Origin: Verrucomicrobiota bacterium
Lineage (GTDB): Bacteria; Verrucomicrobiota; Verrucomicrobiia; Verrucomicrobiales; DEV007
NCBI GenBank assembly: GCA_020630975.1
Contig: JAHDID010000013.1
Coordinates: forward strand, 62,001 to 126,000
DNA length: 64,000 bases
Reading direction: 5' to 3'
The notes beneath the pieces are model-generated. The model saw only the letters and a program-made list of their open reading frames with translations. It was not told the origin of the DNA and made no database searches. Shown piece by piece: positions 17,323-27,157 of this stretch. How positions within the stretch are numbered: the first letter of the stretch is position 1; the number at the start of each line of letters is the position of its first letter. Made by a program: the position numbers and the translations under genes.

Positions 17323-19260
17323 TTAATGATCACTCTTGGCTGACACACTCTTCTCAGACTCCTCAGTGTCTGGAGAGTCATCACCATCTTCACCCTTTTC
17401 AAACTGTGGTGAGAAATCTTTGTCCGCGCCAGGCACAGAGTACTCGTATGGCCCACGATAAGCGACAGGCTCCTCAGTGAAATTGCCGTGTGGCGGAGGA
17501 GTCGGAGTGGCCCACTCGATCGTAGTCGCATCCCATGGGTTATCGCTAGTCACCTTCTTACCGGTGTAAGCACTCATGAACAAGTTGATCACGAAAGGCA
17601 CTTGGAAAACAGCCAACAGCCATGCAAAAGTCGAAGTGACCTGGTTGAGGTCGATCATCATCACATTGGCACCCTCTGCTACGAAGTTGAGCTTCTGGAA
17701 GATGGTCGCCACAAAAGTGCCATCCTCAGCGAGGATACGAGAGCTGATCTGCTCGTAGGCAGCACCACCATCGAAAGCACGACGGTGGAAACCCTGCATC
17801 CCCTGTAGGAACATCGGAGCGAAGATACCGTTCATGCAGATCAGAGAAGGCCAGAAGTGCAGGTGCCCTAGGAAAGAGCTCATCTGACGACCCGTGTGCT
17901 TAGGAAACCAGTGATAGATACCCGCGAAAAGACCGAAGATCGTTCCCGGAGCCACCACATAGTGGAAGTGACCAATCACGTAGTAAGTATCGTGTAGGTG
18001 CAGGTCAGTCAGGTTAAACGCCAGCGGCAGACCCGTCAGACCACCGATACCAAACATCGGGATAAACGCTGTCGCGAAAAGCATTGCAGGGTTGAAGCGG
18101 ATCGAACCACCCCACATCGAGATCAGCAGCGAGGTAATCAGGATAACCGAAGGCACCGAAATCAGGACCGTTGTCGCCTGGAAGAAAGTCGAAATCGCCG
18201 GTCCCATACCGGTCATATACATGTGGTGCGCCCACACGATGAAAGCCAAGAAGCCAAGCGCCATCACCGCGTATACCATCGACTTGTAGCCCCATAGTGG
18301 CTTACGGGTGTTACAAGGCAAGATCTCTGACACGATCGCGATCGCAGGCAAGATCAAAACATACACCTCTGGGTGAGCCAAGAACCAGAACAAGTGCTGA
18401 TACAGCAGCGGACTACCACCACCAGCGGCGTCGAAAGCCATACCACCGACGTTCAGGCCTGTCGGCACAAAGAAACTAGTGCCAGCTAGACGGTCCATCA
18501 GCTGCATGATCGCTGCCACCTCGAGTGGCGGGAAAGCCAAGAGCAGCAGGAACGCTGTGACCAGCATCGCCCACACGAAGAACGGCATGCGCATCCAAGT
18601 CATGCCCTTACAACGCAGATTGATCACGGTAGCGATCACATTCGCCGAACCGAGCAGCGATGAACTAATCAAAAATACCATGCCGAGCAGCCATTGCGTC
18701 TGCCCGGTCCAGAATAGACTGGAAAAGCCAAGATCCGTCGTGGTCGCCAGTGGTGAGTAGTTGGTCCAGCCCGCTTTGGCAGCACCAGATGGCAGGAAGA
18801 AGCTAACAAACATCAGCACACCACCGATCAGGAAACACCAGAAACTGGCCATATTCAGACGCGGAAATGCCATATCTGGCGCACCGATCTGCAGTGGGGT
18901 CACATAGTTACCAAACGCACCGAATGCGAGCGGCACCACGCCTAGGAAAACCATGATCGTCCCGTGCATCGCACCGAACATATTGTAGAGATCACCAGTC
19001 ACACGCCCTTCATTGTCCAGCCAAGCCTGGAACCAAGGCCAATCCGAAAGAATCGGCACAGCGCGGTCTGGATAGGCGATGCTCCAGCGCATCACCATCA
19101 TCAAAAAGAAACCAAAGGCCAAGAAAAGCAGTGCGGTGAAACCGTACTGGATACCAATCACCTTGTGGTCGCAGGTGAAGACATATTTCTTCCAAAACGG
19201 CTCCTCGTGATGGTGGTCATCATGCACGTCGTCGTGGGGATGGGCTGCTGTCTCACTCAT
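17323..19260 (-). CDS. coxA: Cytochrome c oxidase subunit I (A-type heme-copper oxidase)
   Basis: A 645-residue catalytic subunit with 12 core helices. Ligands are visible: GAMHGTIM (low-spin heme a), LAHPEVYVLILP with the CuB histidine and the cross-linked tyrosine of A-type oxidases, VWAHHMYMTG (CuB pair) and VIGHFHYVV (hemes a3 and a). The Glu in HPEVY marks the A1-type K/D-channel class. The C-terminal ~70 residues are a soluble, acidic tail (EKGEDGDDSPDTEES). It reduces oxygen to water and pumps protons. A His-rich N-terminus (HDDVHDDHHHEE) is present. Confidence 0.96.
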   Translation of the reverse strand: MSETAAHPHDDVHDDHHHEEPFWKKYVFTCDHKVIGIQYGFTALLFLAFGFFLMMVMRWSIAYPDRAVPILSDWPWFQAWLDNEGRVTGDLYNMFGAMHGTIMVFLGVVPLAFGAFGNYVTPLQIGAPDMAFPRLNMASFWCFLIGGVLMFVSFFLPSGAAKAGWTNYSPLATTTDLGFSSLFWTGQTQWLLGMVFLISSSLLGSANVIATVINLRCKGMTWMRMPFFVWAMLVTAFLLLLAFPPLEVAAIMQLMDRLAGTSFFVPTGLNVGGMAFDAAGGGSPLLYQHLFWFLAHPEVYVLILPAIAIVSEILPCNTRKPLWGYKSMVYAVMALGFLAFIVWAHHMYMTGMGPAISTFFQATTVLISVPSVILITSLLISMWGGSIRFNPAMLFATAFIPMFGIGGLTGLPLAFNLTDLHLHDTYYVIGHFHYVVAPGTIFGLFAGIYHWFPKHTGRQMSSFLGHLHFWPSLICMNGIFAPMFLQGMQGFHRRAFDGGAAYEQISSRILAEDGTFVATIFQKLNFVAEGANVMMIDLNQVTSTFAWLLAVFQVPFVINLFMSAYTGKKVTSDNPWDATTIEWATPTPPPHGNFTEEPVAYRGPYEYSVPGADKDFSPQFEKGEDGDDSPDTEESEKSVSAKSDH

Positions 19261-19303
19261 AATCGTCTAGTGTGTTTTACGATTCCCTGGTCAAAGTAGA
19301 TAC

Positions 19304-20035
19304 TTAGAGAGCTTCACCTGTTAGCGGATCCACCTGTGCACCCGGCAGATTGCCGTCTTCAGGTATCGCTAGCAGTTGTGCTTCGTTGTAAGCTCCGGAC
19401 TGGTCTTTAAACATCTCTCTAGCAGCACCGATCATCTCGACCGTCACGATGCCATCATCGCCGTCTGGTAGGGTGCCAAAATCGCGTCGCACGTAAGTGA
19501 TGACCTGAGCGAGCTTCTTATCAGAAAGTGTCGACCACGCTGGCATCACGCCATTGTAGGACTGACCAGCTACTGTGAGCGGACCATTGACTCCGTGTAA
19601 AAGGATAGCACCCAGGCGCTGTGTTCCGCCGTTGACCCACTCAGAGCCAACCAGAGGAGGGTTACCCGCACCACCTTCACCACCAGCCATGTGACAAGCT
19701 GCACATTGACCATAGACTTTTTTACCTTCGCCCATCCACTTCTCGATCCAAGGACGATCATCAACCAATTCCTCTCCACCATCAGACGGCGGACGCGGAG
19801 CAGGCACGTAAGTGGTCTCTATGTAGGTGCTATTGGAAAAGCCGTTAGCATTCTTGAACAGGAAACCGCCACCAGCTACCAGGATGATCGCACCAAAAAT
19901 CAGCGGCCAGAGGCCCACTGACTCGGAACCACTCGGCTGAAGGATCTTCTCACGACGCACGGCACTGTGCATGTCCACCACGCTAGGTGTACCGGCTTCG
20001 TAGTCTAGATTTCTTTCCTCTGAGTTGTCGCTCAT
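19304..20035 (-). CDS. Membrane-anchored monoheme cytochrome c
   Basis: A 243-residue protein: a ~40-residue cytoplasmic part, one transmembrane helix (SVGLWPLIFGAIILVAGGGFLF), a Pro-rich linker and a cytochrome c domain with heme site QCAACHMAGG near residue 114. A likely Met ligand is in YNGVMPAWSTLSDKKL. The size and place, directly before coxA, make it the probable electron donor to CuA, equivalent to the cytochrome c domain fused to CoxB in classical caa3 enzymes. The C-terminal ~50 residues beyond the domain are unassigned. Preceded by paired repeat B. Confidence 0.88.
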   Translation of the reverse strand: MSDNSEERNLDYEAGTPSVVDMHSAVRREKILQPSGSESVGLWPLIFGAIILVAGGGFLFKNANGFSNSTYIETTYVPAPRPPSDGGEELVDDRPWIEKWMGEGKKVYGQCAACHMAGGEGGAGNPPLVGSEWVNGGTQRLGAILLHGVNGPLTVAGQSYNGVMPAWSTLSDKKLAQVITYVRRDFGTLPDGDDGIVTVEMIGAAREMFKDQSGAYNEAQLLAIPEDGNLPGAQVDPLTGEAL

Positions 20036-20050
20036 CGCTTCGTTTTTGGG

Positions 20051-20088
20051 ATTGTACCCTATTGAATAAAAATTGTACCCTATTGAAT
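20051..20088 (+). repeat. Paired 17-bp repeat, copy B (inside the respiratory block)
   Basis: Two perfect copies of ATTGTACCCTATTGAAT (20051-20067 and 20072-20088) separated by 4 bp, giving a 21-bp period. It fills most of the 60-bp gap between the CcoO-like gene and the cytochrome c gene and ends 7 bp from the upstream gene's stop codon, the same distance as in copy A. Confidence 0.9.
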
Positions 20089-20095
20089 TCGTCGA

Positions 20096-20710
20096 TTACT
20101 GCCGATTGCGAGTATCAGCAACTGGTATCTTTGCATCCTTTCTGCGGGATAGCAGATAGTCCACCAAAGCATCGGCCTTCTCAGTGGGATGGATCGACCC
20201 ATCCTCTAAAGTGCGATAAAGATGTGGATAAGCTGGCATACCGCTGTCGACATCGAAAGACCTAGGATCGTAGAGATGACGGTGCAACTCCTCACGAGTC
20301 AGACGATGACCGACATTCGATAGATCCTGACCGAGGCGCTGATAGCCTAAGTGAGCAAACGACTCACCCAAATAATCTTCTGGACGAGTCTCGCGTGCCA
20401 GTCCATCGGCTTCGCGCCCCCCCCAGCCGTAGCGCCACATATCTGGCCCTGCATAGGTAGGACGCACCATCTGAGTGTGACAGTAGGCACAGCCCTCTGC
20501 CGCATACACCTGGGCCCCATAATCACTGGAACCATAGCGCAGTGTCGAGCGCTCAGGATAGGCACTGATGCCCTCTACCTCGTCCTCAGCTGTGTAGCCC
20601 ACTGGAGCTACCTTTGCCTCGGACACATAAGGCATCATGAGCAAAAAGATCCAAGGGAATGCGAAGCAAACCACAAGACCAAGTATCAGTTTCCAAAAAG
20701 GTGTCTTCAT
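20096..20710 (-). CDS. CcoO-like monoheme cytochrome c
   Basis: A 204-residue protein with one N-terminal membrane helix and a heme site GCAYCHTQMVRP that is diagnostic of CcoO/FixO, the monoheme subunit of cbb3 oxidases. PDMWRYGWGGREADG and LGYQRLGQDLSNVG are the following CcoO signature regions, and SGMPAYPHLY holds the Met ligand. It is 30 bp downstream of the CcoN-like gene. Because that partner lacks the oxygen-reducing site, this protein probably works as an electron carrier between ACIII and the caa3-like oxidase and not as a terminal oxidase subunit (inference). Confidence 0.87.
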   Translation of the reverse strand: MKTPFWKLILGLVVCFAFPWIFLLMMPYVSEAKVAPVGYTAEDEVEGISAYPERSTLRYGSSDYGAQVYAAEGCAYCHTQMVRPTYAGPDMWRYGWGGREADGLARETRPEDYLGESFAHLGYQRLGQDLSNVGHRLTREELHRHLYDPRSFDVDSGMPAYPHLYRTLEDGSIHPTEKADALVDYLLSRRKDAKIPVADTRNRQ

Positions 20711-20740
20711 GTGTCTTTACCACTCTCGGTTACAGAATTC

Positions 20741-22216
20741 CTAGCTAGCGACCGCCTCCTCTGCCACGTGCTGTGGATCATGATCACCATGACCACCACC
20801 GTGGATTAGCGTCGGATTCGCAGACTTCTTACCCTTACCGATAAACATCAGCGCCATCTGGCCAAAGAACCAGAGGTTCGAAAAACCAATCAATACCCAT
20901 GCCACAGCGGAGCCGATCACCCATGGGCCAGCATTCAAAAACGATGTCGAAAACGGGATGTCTGGCTGTGCCAGATAGCCACCCTGTGCCAGACCTGCTA
21001 CGAGGAGACAGACCACAAGCGTGAGGATACCGTAGGTGGAATACCAAAAATGGTTACGAATGGAACCAGCAGAAGGCCACTCACATCCGGTGATACGCGG
21101 CACGATGAAGTACATGGCGCCGAAAATCGTCATCGAAAAGAAACCGTAAACGGCCAACACATCGAGGCCATTCTGGAAGAAACTGAACTGTAGCTTAGCC
21201 TGAACACCAGGAAAGATGGACAGAGCGGAAAGACCACAGTAGCCAGCAAAGAACAGCATACCGATCGCAGTGAAGCGCAGCGAGGGGCTAAACTCCCAGA
21301 GCTGAGTCTTGCCACGCAAGGTGCACCAAAGATTTGAGTAAGTAGCGACTACCGCCAACAGAATGAACACCACAGCCGCTCCACTCGCCGCTGGGATCCA
21401 AGCCGCGAAAGGACCACCATAGAAGCGATGAAACCCTGTCCAACCGGCCAAAACAGCCAACACCCAAAAACCGAACTTAGCCACGCCGTAACTGTGCACT
21501 GGGCGATCAGCAATCTTGGGCACGATGTAGTAGGCTACCGCAAGAGCGATGGGTGCCATCCAGAAGTAGACCAGATTCGAAGCAAACCAAGAGGCAGCAC
21601 CAGCAGCCATAGCAGGAGCGGCTTCCTGACCGATCAACGCACTAGCTGTGATAAAAATCCAAGGAAACCAAACAGCTGCTCCGACGAGATAATACTCGGA
21701 GATGTAGACGGAACCCGACCGACGATTCTTATACATCGGGAAAACCCAGACTGTAAGAGCTGCATAGGTCAAAAGGAACAACGGCAACATCCATGATGGC
21801 ATATCTAACCATGGGATCGACCGACCAAAACCCAAACCGATGCAAATGACAGCGATAGCGACCAGCGCATTCCAAACATGCCCTAGGACCACTAGGCCAC
21901 CCTGCTCCTGAGCAGATAGACGATAGCGAGTGAGACGTGCCATCAACCATAGCAGAACTCCGATACCAGCCTGAATCGCCCAGCCATAGACCAGGGCAGT
22001 CATGTGCATCGGAAATAGGCGTCCATACTGTAGGAACACAGCCTCCTCGAACAAACCTGGGTTTCTCAGCTTCAGAGCGCTCGCAAAACCAAGCACCGTA
22101 GAAACAAACAACCACGCCAAGGCGCTGGTGAAAAAGAACAACACAGGGAACCGAGTCGAGCGATCGACTAGAGCCCTATCCTTGATATCCTCTTCAGTAG
22201 CTTGCTGGACAGTCAT
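20741..22216 (-). CDS. CcoN-like protein lacking most heme b3/CuB ligands
   Basis: A 491-residue, 12-helix protein clearly homologous to CcoN (cbb3 subunit I): GRLFPMHMTALVYGW, YYIVPKIADRPVHSY and AMYFIVPRITG align without gaps to the Pseudomonas protein as I recall it. The ligand positions are changed. In the helix VI motif W-Y-G-H-N the CuB histidine is S213. The Tyr that cross-links is A257. The His pair is H263-R264. In the helix X motif G-H-V-H the two heme histidines are L351 and V353. Only the helix II histidine H71 and H263 remain. It therefore cannot bind heme b3/CuB in the normal way and should not reduce oxygen. The C-terminal tail is His-rich (HGGGHGDHDPQH). It lies between ACIII and cox genes, so a structural or linking role is likely. 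Confidence 0.88.
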   Translation of the reverse strand: MTVQQATEEDIKDRALVDRSTRFPVLFFFTSALAWLFVSTVLGFASALKLRNPGLFEEAVFLQYGRLFPMHMTALVYGWAIQAGIGVLLWLMARLTRYRLSAQEQGGLVVLGHVWNALVAIAVICIGLGFGRSIPWLDMPSWMLPLFLLTYAALTVWVFPMYKNRRSGSVYISEYYLVGAAVWFPWIFITASALIGQEAAPAMAAGAASWFASNLVYFWMAPIALAVAYYIVPKIADRPVHSYGVAKFGFWVLAVLAGWTGFHRFYGGPFAAWIPAASGAAVVFILLAVVATYSNLWCTLRGKTQLWEFSPSLRFTAIGMLFFAGYCGLSALSIFPGVQAKLQFSFFQNGLDVLAVYGFFSMTIFGAMYFIVPRITGCEWPSAGSIRNHFWYSTYGILTLVVCLLVAGLAQGGYLAQPDIPFSTSFLNAGPWVIGSAVAWVLIGFSNLWFFGQMALMFIGKGKKSANPTLIHGGGHGDHDPQHVAEEAVAS

Positions 22217-22237
22217 GTTTTACTAACAACAAAAAAT

Positions 22238-22792
22238 TTAATTAGCAGGTGCGTCTCCACTCTTGCTCTTTCCCTTGGCACCCTGGGATTTCCCTTTGCC
22301 TTTGACTCCGCCCTTGGCCTTGCCCTTACCTTTTGCTTTCCCTTTTCCCTGAGCAGCAGCGGCCTGCTTTGCTTCTGGAGCAGCTGCAGGCGCCTCTTCT
22401 TTTACCTCAGGCTTCGCCACTGGAGGCTTAGGAGCGGGCGGCGCAGCCTTGGCTGTGAATGGAGAAAATGAACCCACCTCTTGCTTTGCGGGCTTCACGA
22501 TCGAAGCAACACCACTGTCGCTTCCTGGGCTAGCCTGAAACGTGTTCAGTGCAGTGGCGAGTTTAGTCGTATCAACAGCACCTTGCTGGGCTGCCTGTAC
22601 ACTACCCAACACCTCGGAGCGAACCTCTGCGGCATCAGGCCCAAAATCACCTGAGTAAGTGCGATCGGTTGGCTTATCGAGCCCGCTAAGACCGAGCACC
22701 GCTAGAGTCACCACTCCAAAACCGACGAATACAAAGAATCCGACGACCAGGAAAAACAGATCATTAACCGTTCTTTTGACTTCGATACTCAT
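22238..22792 (-). CDS. Single-helix membrane protein with a long Lys/Gly/Ala tail
   Basis: A 184-residue protein: one N-terminal transmembrane helix (~11-35), a short soluble part, then a Pro/Ala linker and a tail of repeated KGKAKGKGKA-type units ending in GDAPAN. The last ~45 residues contain roughly 15 lysines and no hydrophobic residues to speak of, like histone H1 or nucleic-acid-binding tails, but here attached to a membrane helix inside a respiratory operon. It starts 1 bp after actF ends. No family recognised. It could clamp acidic parts of neighbours such as the acidic CoxA tail (inference). Confidence 0.7.
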   Translation of the reverse strand: MSIEVKRTVNDLFFLVVGFFVFVGFGVVTLAVLGLSGLDKPTDRTYSGDFGPDAAEVRSEVLGSVQAAQQGAVDTTKLATALNTFQASPGSDSGVASIVKPAKQEVGSFSPFTAKAAPPAPKPPVAKPEVKEEAPAAAPEAKQAAAAQGKGKAKGKGKAKGGVKGKGKSQGAKGKSKSGDAPAN

Positions 22793-22793
22793 G

Positions 22794-24323
22794 TTAGTTG
22801 ACCAAATTTAGGGACTCGTCCAAGCGAGGGTCGCGGCAAGGGTAAAGACTGACAGATTGGATCGATCTGACTAACCAGAAGATGAATACACCCCCAACTC
22901 CGACAAAAGCCAACACATCGTAGACCCACATACCTGGGATCCGAACTACGGCACCACCAGTGAGCGTAACAGCCCTCTCAGGAATAACGATCCAGTAGAT
23001 GTCTGCCACGTGCATCAGCAAGTTCCAACCTGCGACCGAGCACACGATAGGCACGCAGGTCTTGTGAGCACGGACTAGCAGCACTAGGAATGGAACGAAA
23101 AAGTGACCGATCACTAGGAAACCAATGGTGTAGAAATTCCAATCTCCAGTATTCCTAGTCAGGAAGAACTTGGTCTCCTCTGTGATATTAGCATACCAGA
23201 TCAGGAAAAACTGAGAGAAAGCGATATAGGCCCAGAAGATGACGAAAGCGTGCATCAGCTTACCCATGATGTGGTAGTGCTCCTTGGTGATAACTGATGT
23301 CAGGTAGCCAAACTTGCGAAGCGCACTGAGCACCAAGATCAGGAAACCCATTGAGTTAAGTGCGGCACCAGCGAACAGATACACACCCCACATCGTAGAG
23401 AACCATGCGTAGTCCAGCCCCATCAGCCAATCGAACACCAAGAAAGTCCAAGCCACAGCGAATGGCAGAAGGATGGCACAGCTGAAGCCGCGCAGATCGC
23501 GGAAGATCTTGGAGCCTCCCACCTTGTCCTGCTTCACCGAAGCCGTCCGCAAGATGAATATTCCGCCCGCCAAAACGATGAAGTAAAAGAAGTATCGAAC
23601 ATACCAGAAATTAGGATTCAAATAACCCTTCTTCGCATAGAGCAAGGCCTCCTTGTGCTTGAACTCTTTGCCAACCAATATCTCACGCAACTCTTCGTCC
23701 GATTTGGCAGCCTTTTCTGCCTTTGCGTCGGCTTTCTTCTTCAGAGCCTTGATCTTATCGTCGAAATGACGGGCATGACCAGGAGTGATATTAGCGATCG
23801 CAGCCTTTTCCTTCTCGACTTTAGCAACTTTTGACTGCGCCTCTGCCGCCTCGTCATCTACCTGCTTACGATACTTAGGTAGCAGCTTACCATCCACCTT
23901 TTTCTCTGCATACTCGATAGCTGCCTCGCGCTTTGGAAACCACTCCCAAAGAGCATCGCGAAACCCAACCTGAGGAATGATCAACGGCGCGGATAGCACC
24001 AGAACGATAGGGATCGTGAAGCCCAAGTTCTCCATGAGACGGCGAACCAGTGTGCCCCATCCCGAGTTTGATGCGTGGTGCAGAAGTGTCCAGAACGTGC
24101 CGCCCACCCCTAGTGAAAGGAAGAAAACGATAGCAAACAACCATGAGTAGGCCATGCCATCGGTACGAGCCACACCATCCTGCTCCTGAGGGAATACTAG
24201 CGCGAGAACGAAGAAGATGAGGATGGCACCGCCCCCCACCAAAAGAGAAACGATACTCAGAAGACCACCTCCCTTGAGGCGTTCTCCACTTGAGTAATCA
24301 TCAGCATTTTTTAGCCCAGCCAT
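22794..24323 (-). CDS. actF: Alternative Complex III subunit ActF, with a charged insert
   Basis: A 509-residue integral membrane protein of the ActF family (an NrfD relative with ten helices, paired with ActC). The transmembrane parts GVGGTFWTLLHHASNSGWGTLVRRLMENLG, then the C-terminal half from YLNPNFWYVRYFFYFIV to the GMWVYDVLAFVGVGG region, fit the family. Residues ~130-225 form a highly charged, helix-prone segment rich in Lys, Glu and Ala (YRKQVDDEAAEAQSKVAKVE and on), likely a coiled coil outside the membrane. From memory other ActF proteins have a much shorter loop here. It follows actE by 22 bp. Confidence 0.88.
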   Translation of the reverse strand: MAGLKNADDYSSGERLKGGGLLSIVSLLVGGGAILIFFVLALVFPQEQDGVARTDGMAYSWLFAIVFFLSLGVGGTFWTLLHHASNSGWGTLVRRLMENLGFTIPIVLVLSAPLIIPQVGFRDALWEWFPKREAAIEYAEKKVDGKLLPKYRKQVDDEAAEAQSKVAKVEKEKAAIANITPGHARHFDDKIKALKKKADAKAEKAAKSDEELREILVGKEFKHKEALLYAKKGYLNPNFWYVRYFFYFIVLAGGIFILRTASVKQDKVGGSKIFRDLRGFSCAILLPFAVAWTFLVFDWLMGLDYAWFSTMWGVYLFAGAALNSMGFLILVLSALRKFGYLTSVITKEHYHIMGKLMHAFVIFWAYIAFSQFFLIWYANITEETKFFLTRNTGDWNFYTIGFLVIGHFFVPFLVLLVRAHKTCVPIVCSVAGWNLLMHVADIYWIVIPERAVTLTGGAVVRIPGMWVYDVLAFVGVGGVFIFWLVRSIQSVSLYPCRDPRLDESLNLVN

Positions 24324-24345
24324 CTGTCGTCAGTAAAAAAGCGTG

Positions 24346-25071
24346 TTAGTTGGTCTTAGTAGCAGACTGTAGTGCTCTCACATATGCTGTGATCGCCCAG
24401 CGGTCCTGAACTGGAATCATGGCACCATATGCACCCATGAGACCCTTACCATTTTTAATCGTGTGATAGATCTGCCCCTCAGGAAATGCGGCTACGCGAG
24501 GGTCGACAAGGTTAGCTGTCGGCGGAATACCGCTGTAGCTCTCAACCTCTGCAAGATAGGCAGCTAGCTTCTGCTGGTAACCCTCATCAGAGTTGCTCTG
24601 CTCGCGAGACGGCTTAGTCGGTGGGACGCCCCAATATTTTGATACGATGCCCTTACCGTTACCAGAATCACCGTGACAAGCCGTGCAGAAGATCTGGTAG
24701 CGCTCCTCGCCACGGGCTAGGAAAGCCTCATCCACATTGATGCCTTCAGGAAAACCCTTGCCGTAGTTATCTCCTACCAAGCCAGTATCCATGTAGCTAT
24801 CACCTACACTGAAATCTAAAGGTGTGGACTTGATGCCTTCTGTCTTAGAAGCTGGAAGGTGGAAACCCATAGGAACCGTACCCTCGATCGGACGGCGAGA
24901 GCCCATACCATCGGCGAAGAACTCGCTCGGCTTCTGGGTCTTCAGCTTGTACTGACGGTCCATGTCATTGAAAATCTCAATGGGTGGTTGGGAGAACTTA
25001 TCCCCACGCAACCGCAGTCCGAAAACTGCCGCTACTACCAAAATCGTGAATATGAGAAAAAACCAACGCAT
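24346..25071 (-). CDS. actE: Alternative Complex III monoheme cytochrome c ActE
   Basis: A 241-residue protein with an N-terminal hydrophobic segment (FFLIFTILVVAAVFGLRL) acting as signal or anchor, and one heme site, IFCTACHGDSGNGKG, near residue 124-135. The probable sixth ligand is a methionine in GLMGAYGAMIPVQDRW. In ACIII of other bacteria ActE is the outermost cytochrome that hands electrons to the oxidase. The last residues, ITAYVRALQSA, are the usual cytochrome c C-terminal helix. No Cys lipobox is seen at the start. Confidence 0.9.
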   Translation of the reverse strand: MRWFFLIFTILVVAAVFGLRLRGDKFSQPPIEIFNDMDRQYKLKTQKPSEFFADGMGSRRPIEGTVPMGFHLPASKTEGIKSTPLDFSVGDSYMDTGLVGDNYGKGFPEGINVDEAFLARGEERYQIFCTACHGDSGNGKGIVSKYWGVPPTKPSREQSNSDEGYQQKLAAYLAEVESYSGIPPTANLVDPRVAAFPEGQIYHTIKNGKGLMGAYGAMIPVQDRWAITAYVRALQSATKTN

Positions 25072-25104
25072 CCCGTCAGACTAATCTAGAAACCAAAAAA
25101 CTAC

Positions 25105-25662
25105 TTACGAGTACACTTCCTCGATGTGGCCTGCGCCAATCTCAGTCAAGAACTCCTTTGTTTGCTCACGCTTAAAACGTGGGTCGCGGCTTTCAATAAC
25201 CAACAAGAACCCATCGTCCGTGCACTTCTTAAAAAACTCAGAATTGAAAAGAGGGTGATTCCACCTCGGCAACTGCATAAAGATCAGCAGACCGAACAGA
25301 GTGGCAAAACCCGAAAATAGAATCGTAAGCTCGAACAGAACCGGGAAGAAAGCCGGCACTGTGTAGAGGTTAGTCGGCTTGCCCTGAACCACTGTAGGAT
25401 ACAGGAGCACCTGAGTGCCGAACTGGAGAATCAGAGCTAGGGCAAAACCTGTGACACCACCACAAAGCACCACAGCTGACAACCAGGACTTACCAAGCCC
25501 CATCGCGTGGTCGATGCCGTGCACCGGAAACGGTGTGTGAACATCCCACTTTTTGAAGCCAGAATCACGCACATGCTCTGCTGCATGATAGAGCTCAGCA
25601 GCCGAGCCAAACTCGGCTATATAGCCGAACAACTCTTCAGAACTATCACTAACTGCACTCAA
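25105..25662 (-). CDS. actD: Alternative Complex III subunit ActD (DUF3341)
   Basis: A 185-residue protein. A soluble N-terminal part (YIAEFGSAAELYHAAEHVRDSGF, then THTPFPVHGIDHAMGL-like sequence) is followed by two transmembrane helices. PFPVHGIDHAMG is the DUF3341 hallmark. The start at 25662 is TTG; no ATG or GTG lies before the conserved start, and an AGGA stands about 11 bases upstream of it. In known structures ActD contacts ActC on the membrane. It starts 38 bp after actC ends. Confidence 0.92.
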   Translation of the reverse strand: MSAVSDSSEELFGYIAEFGSAAELYHAAEHVRDSGFKKWDVHTPFPVHGIDHAMGLGKSWLSAVVLCGGVTGFALALILQFGTQVLLYPTVVQGKPTNLYTVPAFFPVLFELTILFSGFATLFGLLIFMQLPRWNHPLFNSEFFKKCTDDGFLLVIESRDPRFKREQTKEFLTEIGAGHIEEVYS

Positions 25663-25700
25663 AATATAAGATTCCTAATTAAAGATTACCCAAACACTGT

Positions 25701-27149
<1,449 letters not shown>

Positions 27150-27157
27150 CGTCTTTA

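Noticed and set aside
20096-22216. A genuine cbb3 oxidase (ccoNO)
   Set aside because: The CcoN-like protein lacks most active-site ligands, so a functional cbb3 oxidase is not supported; no ccoP or ccoG seen either.
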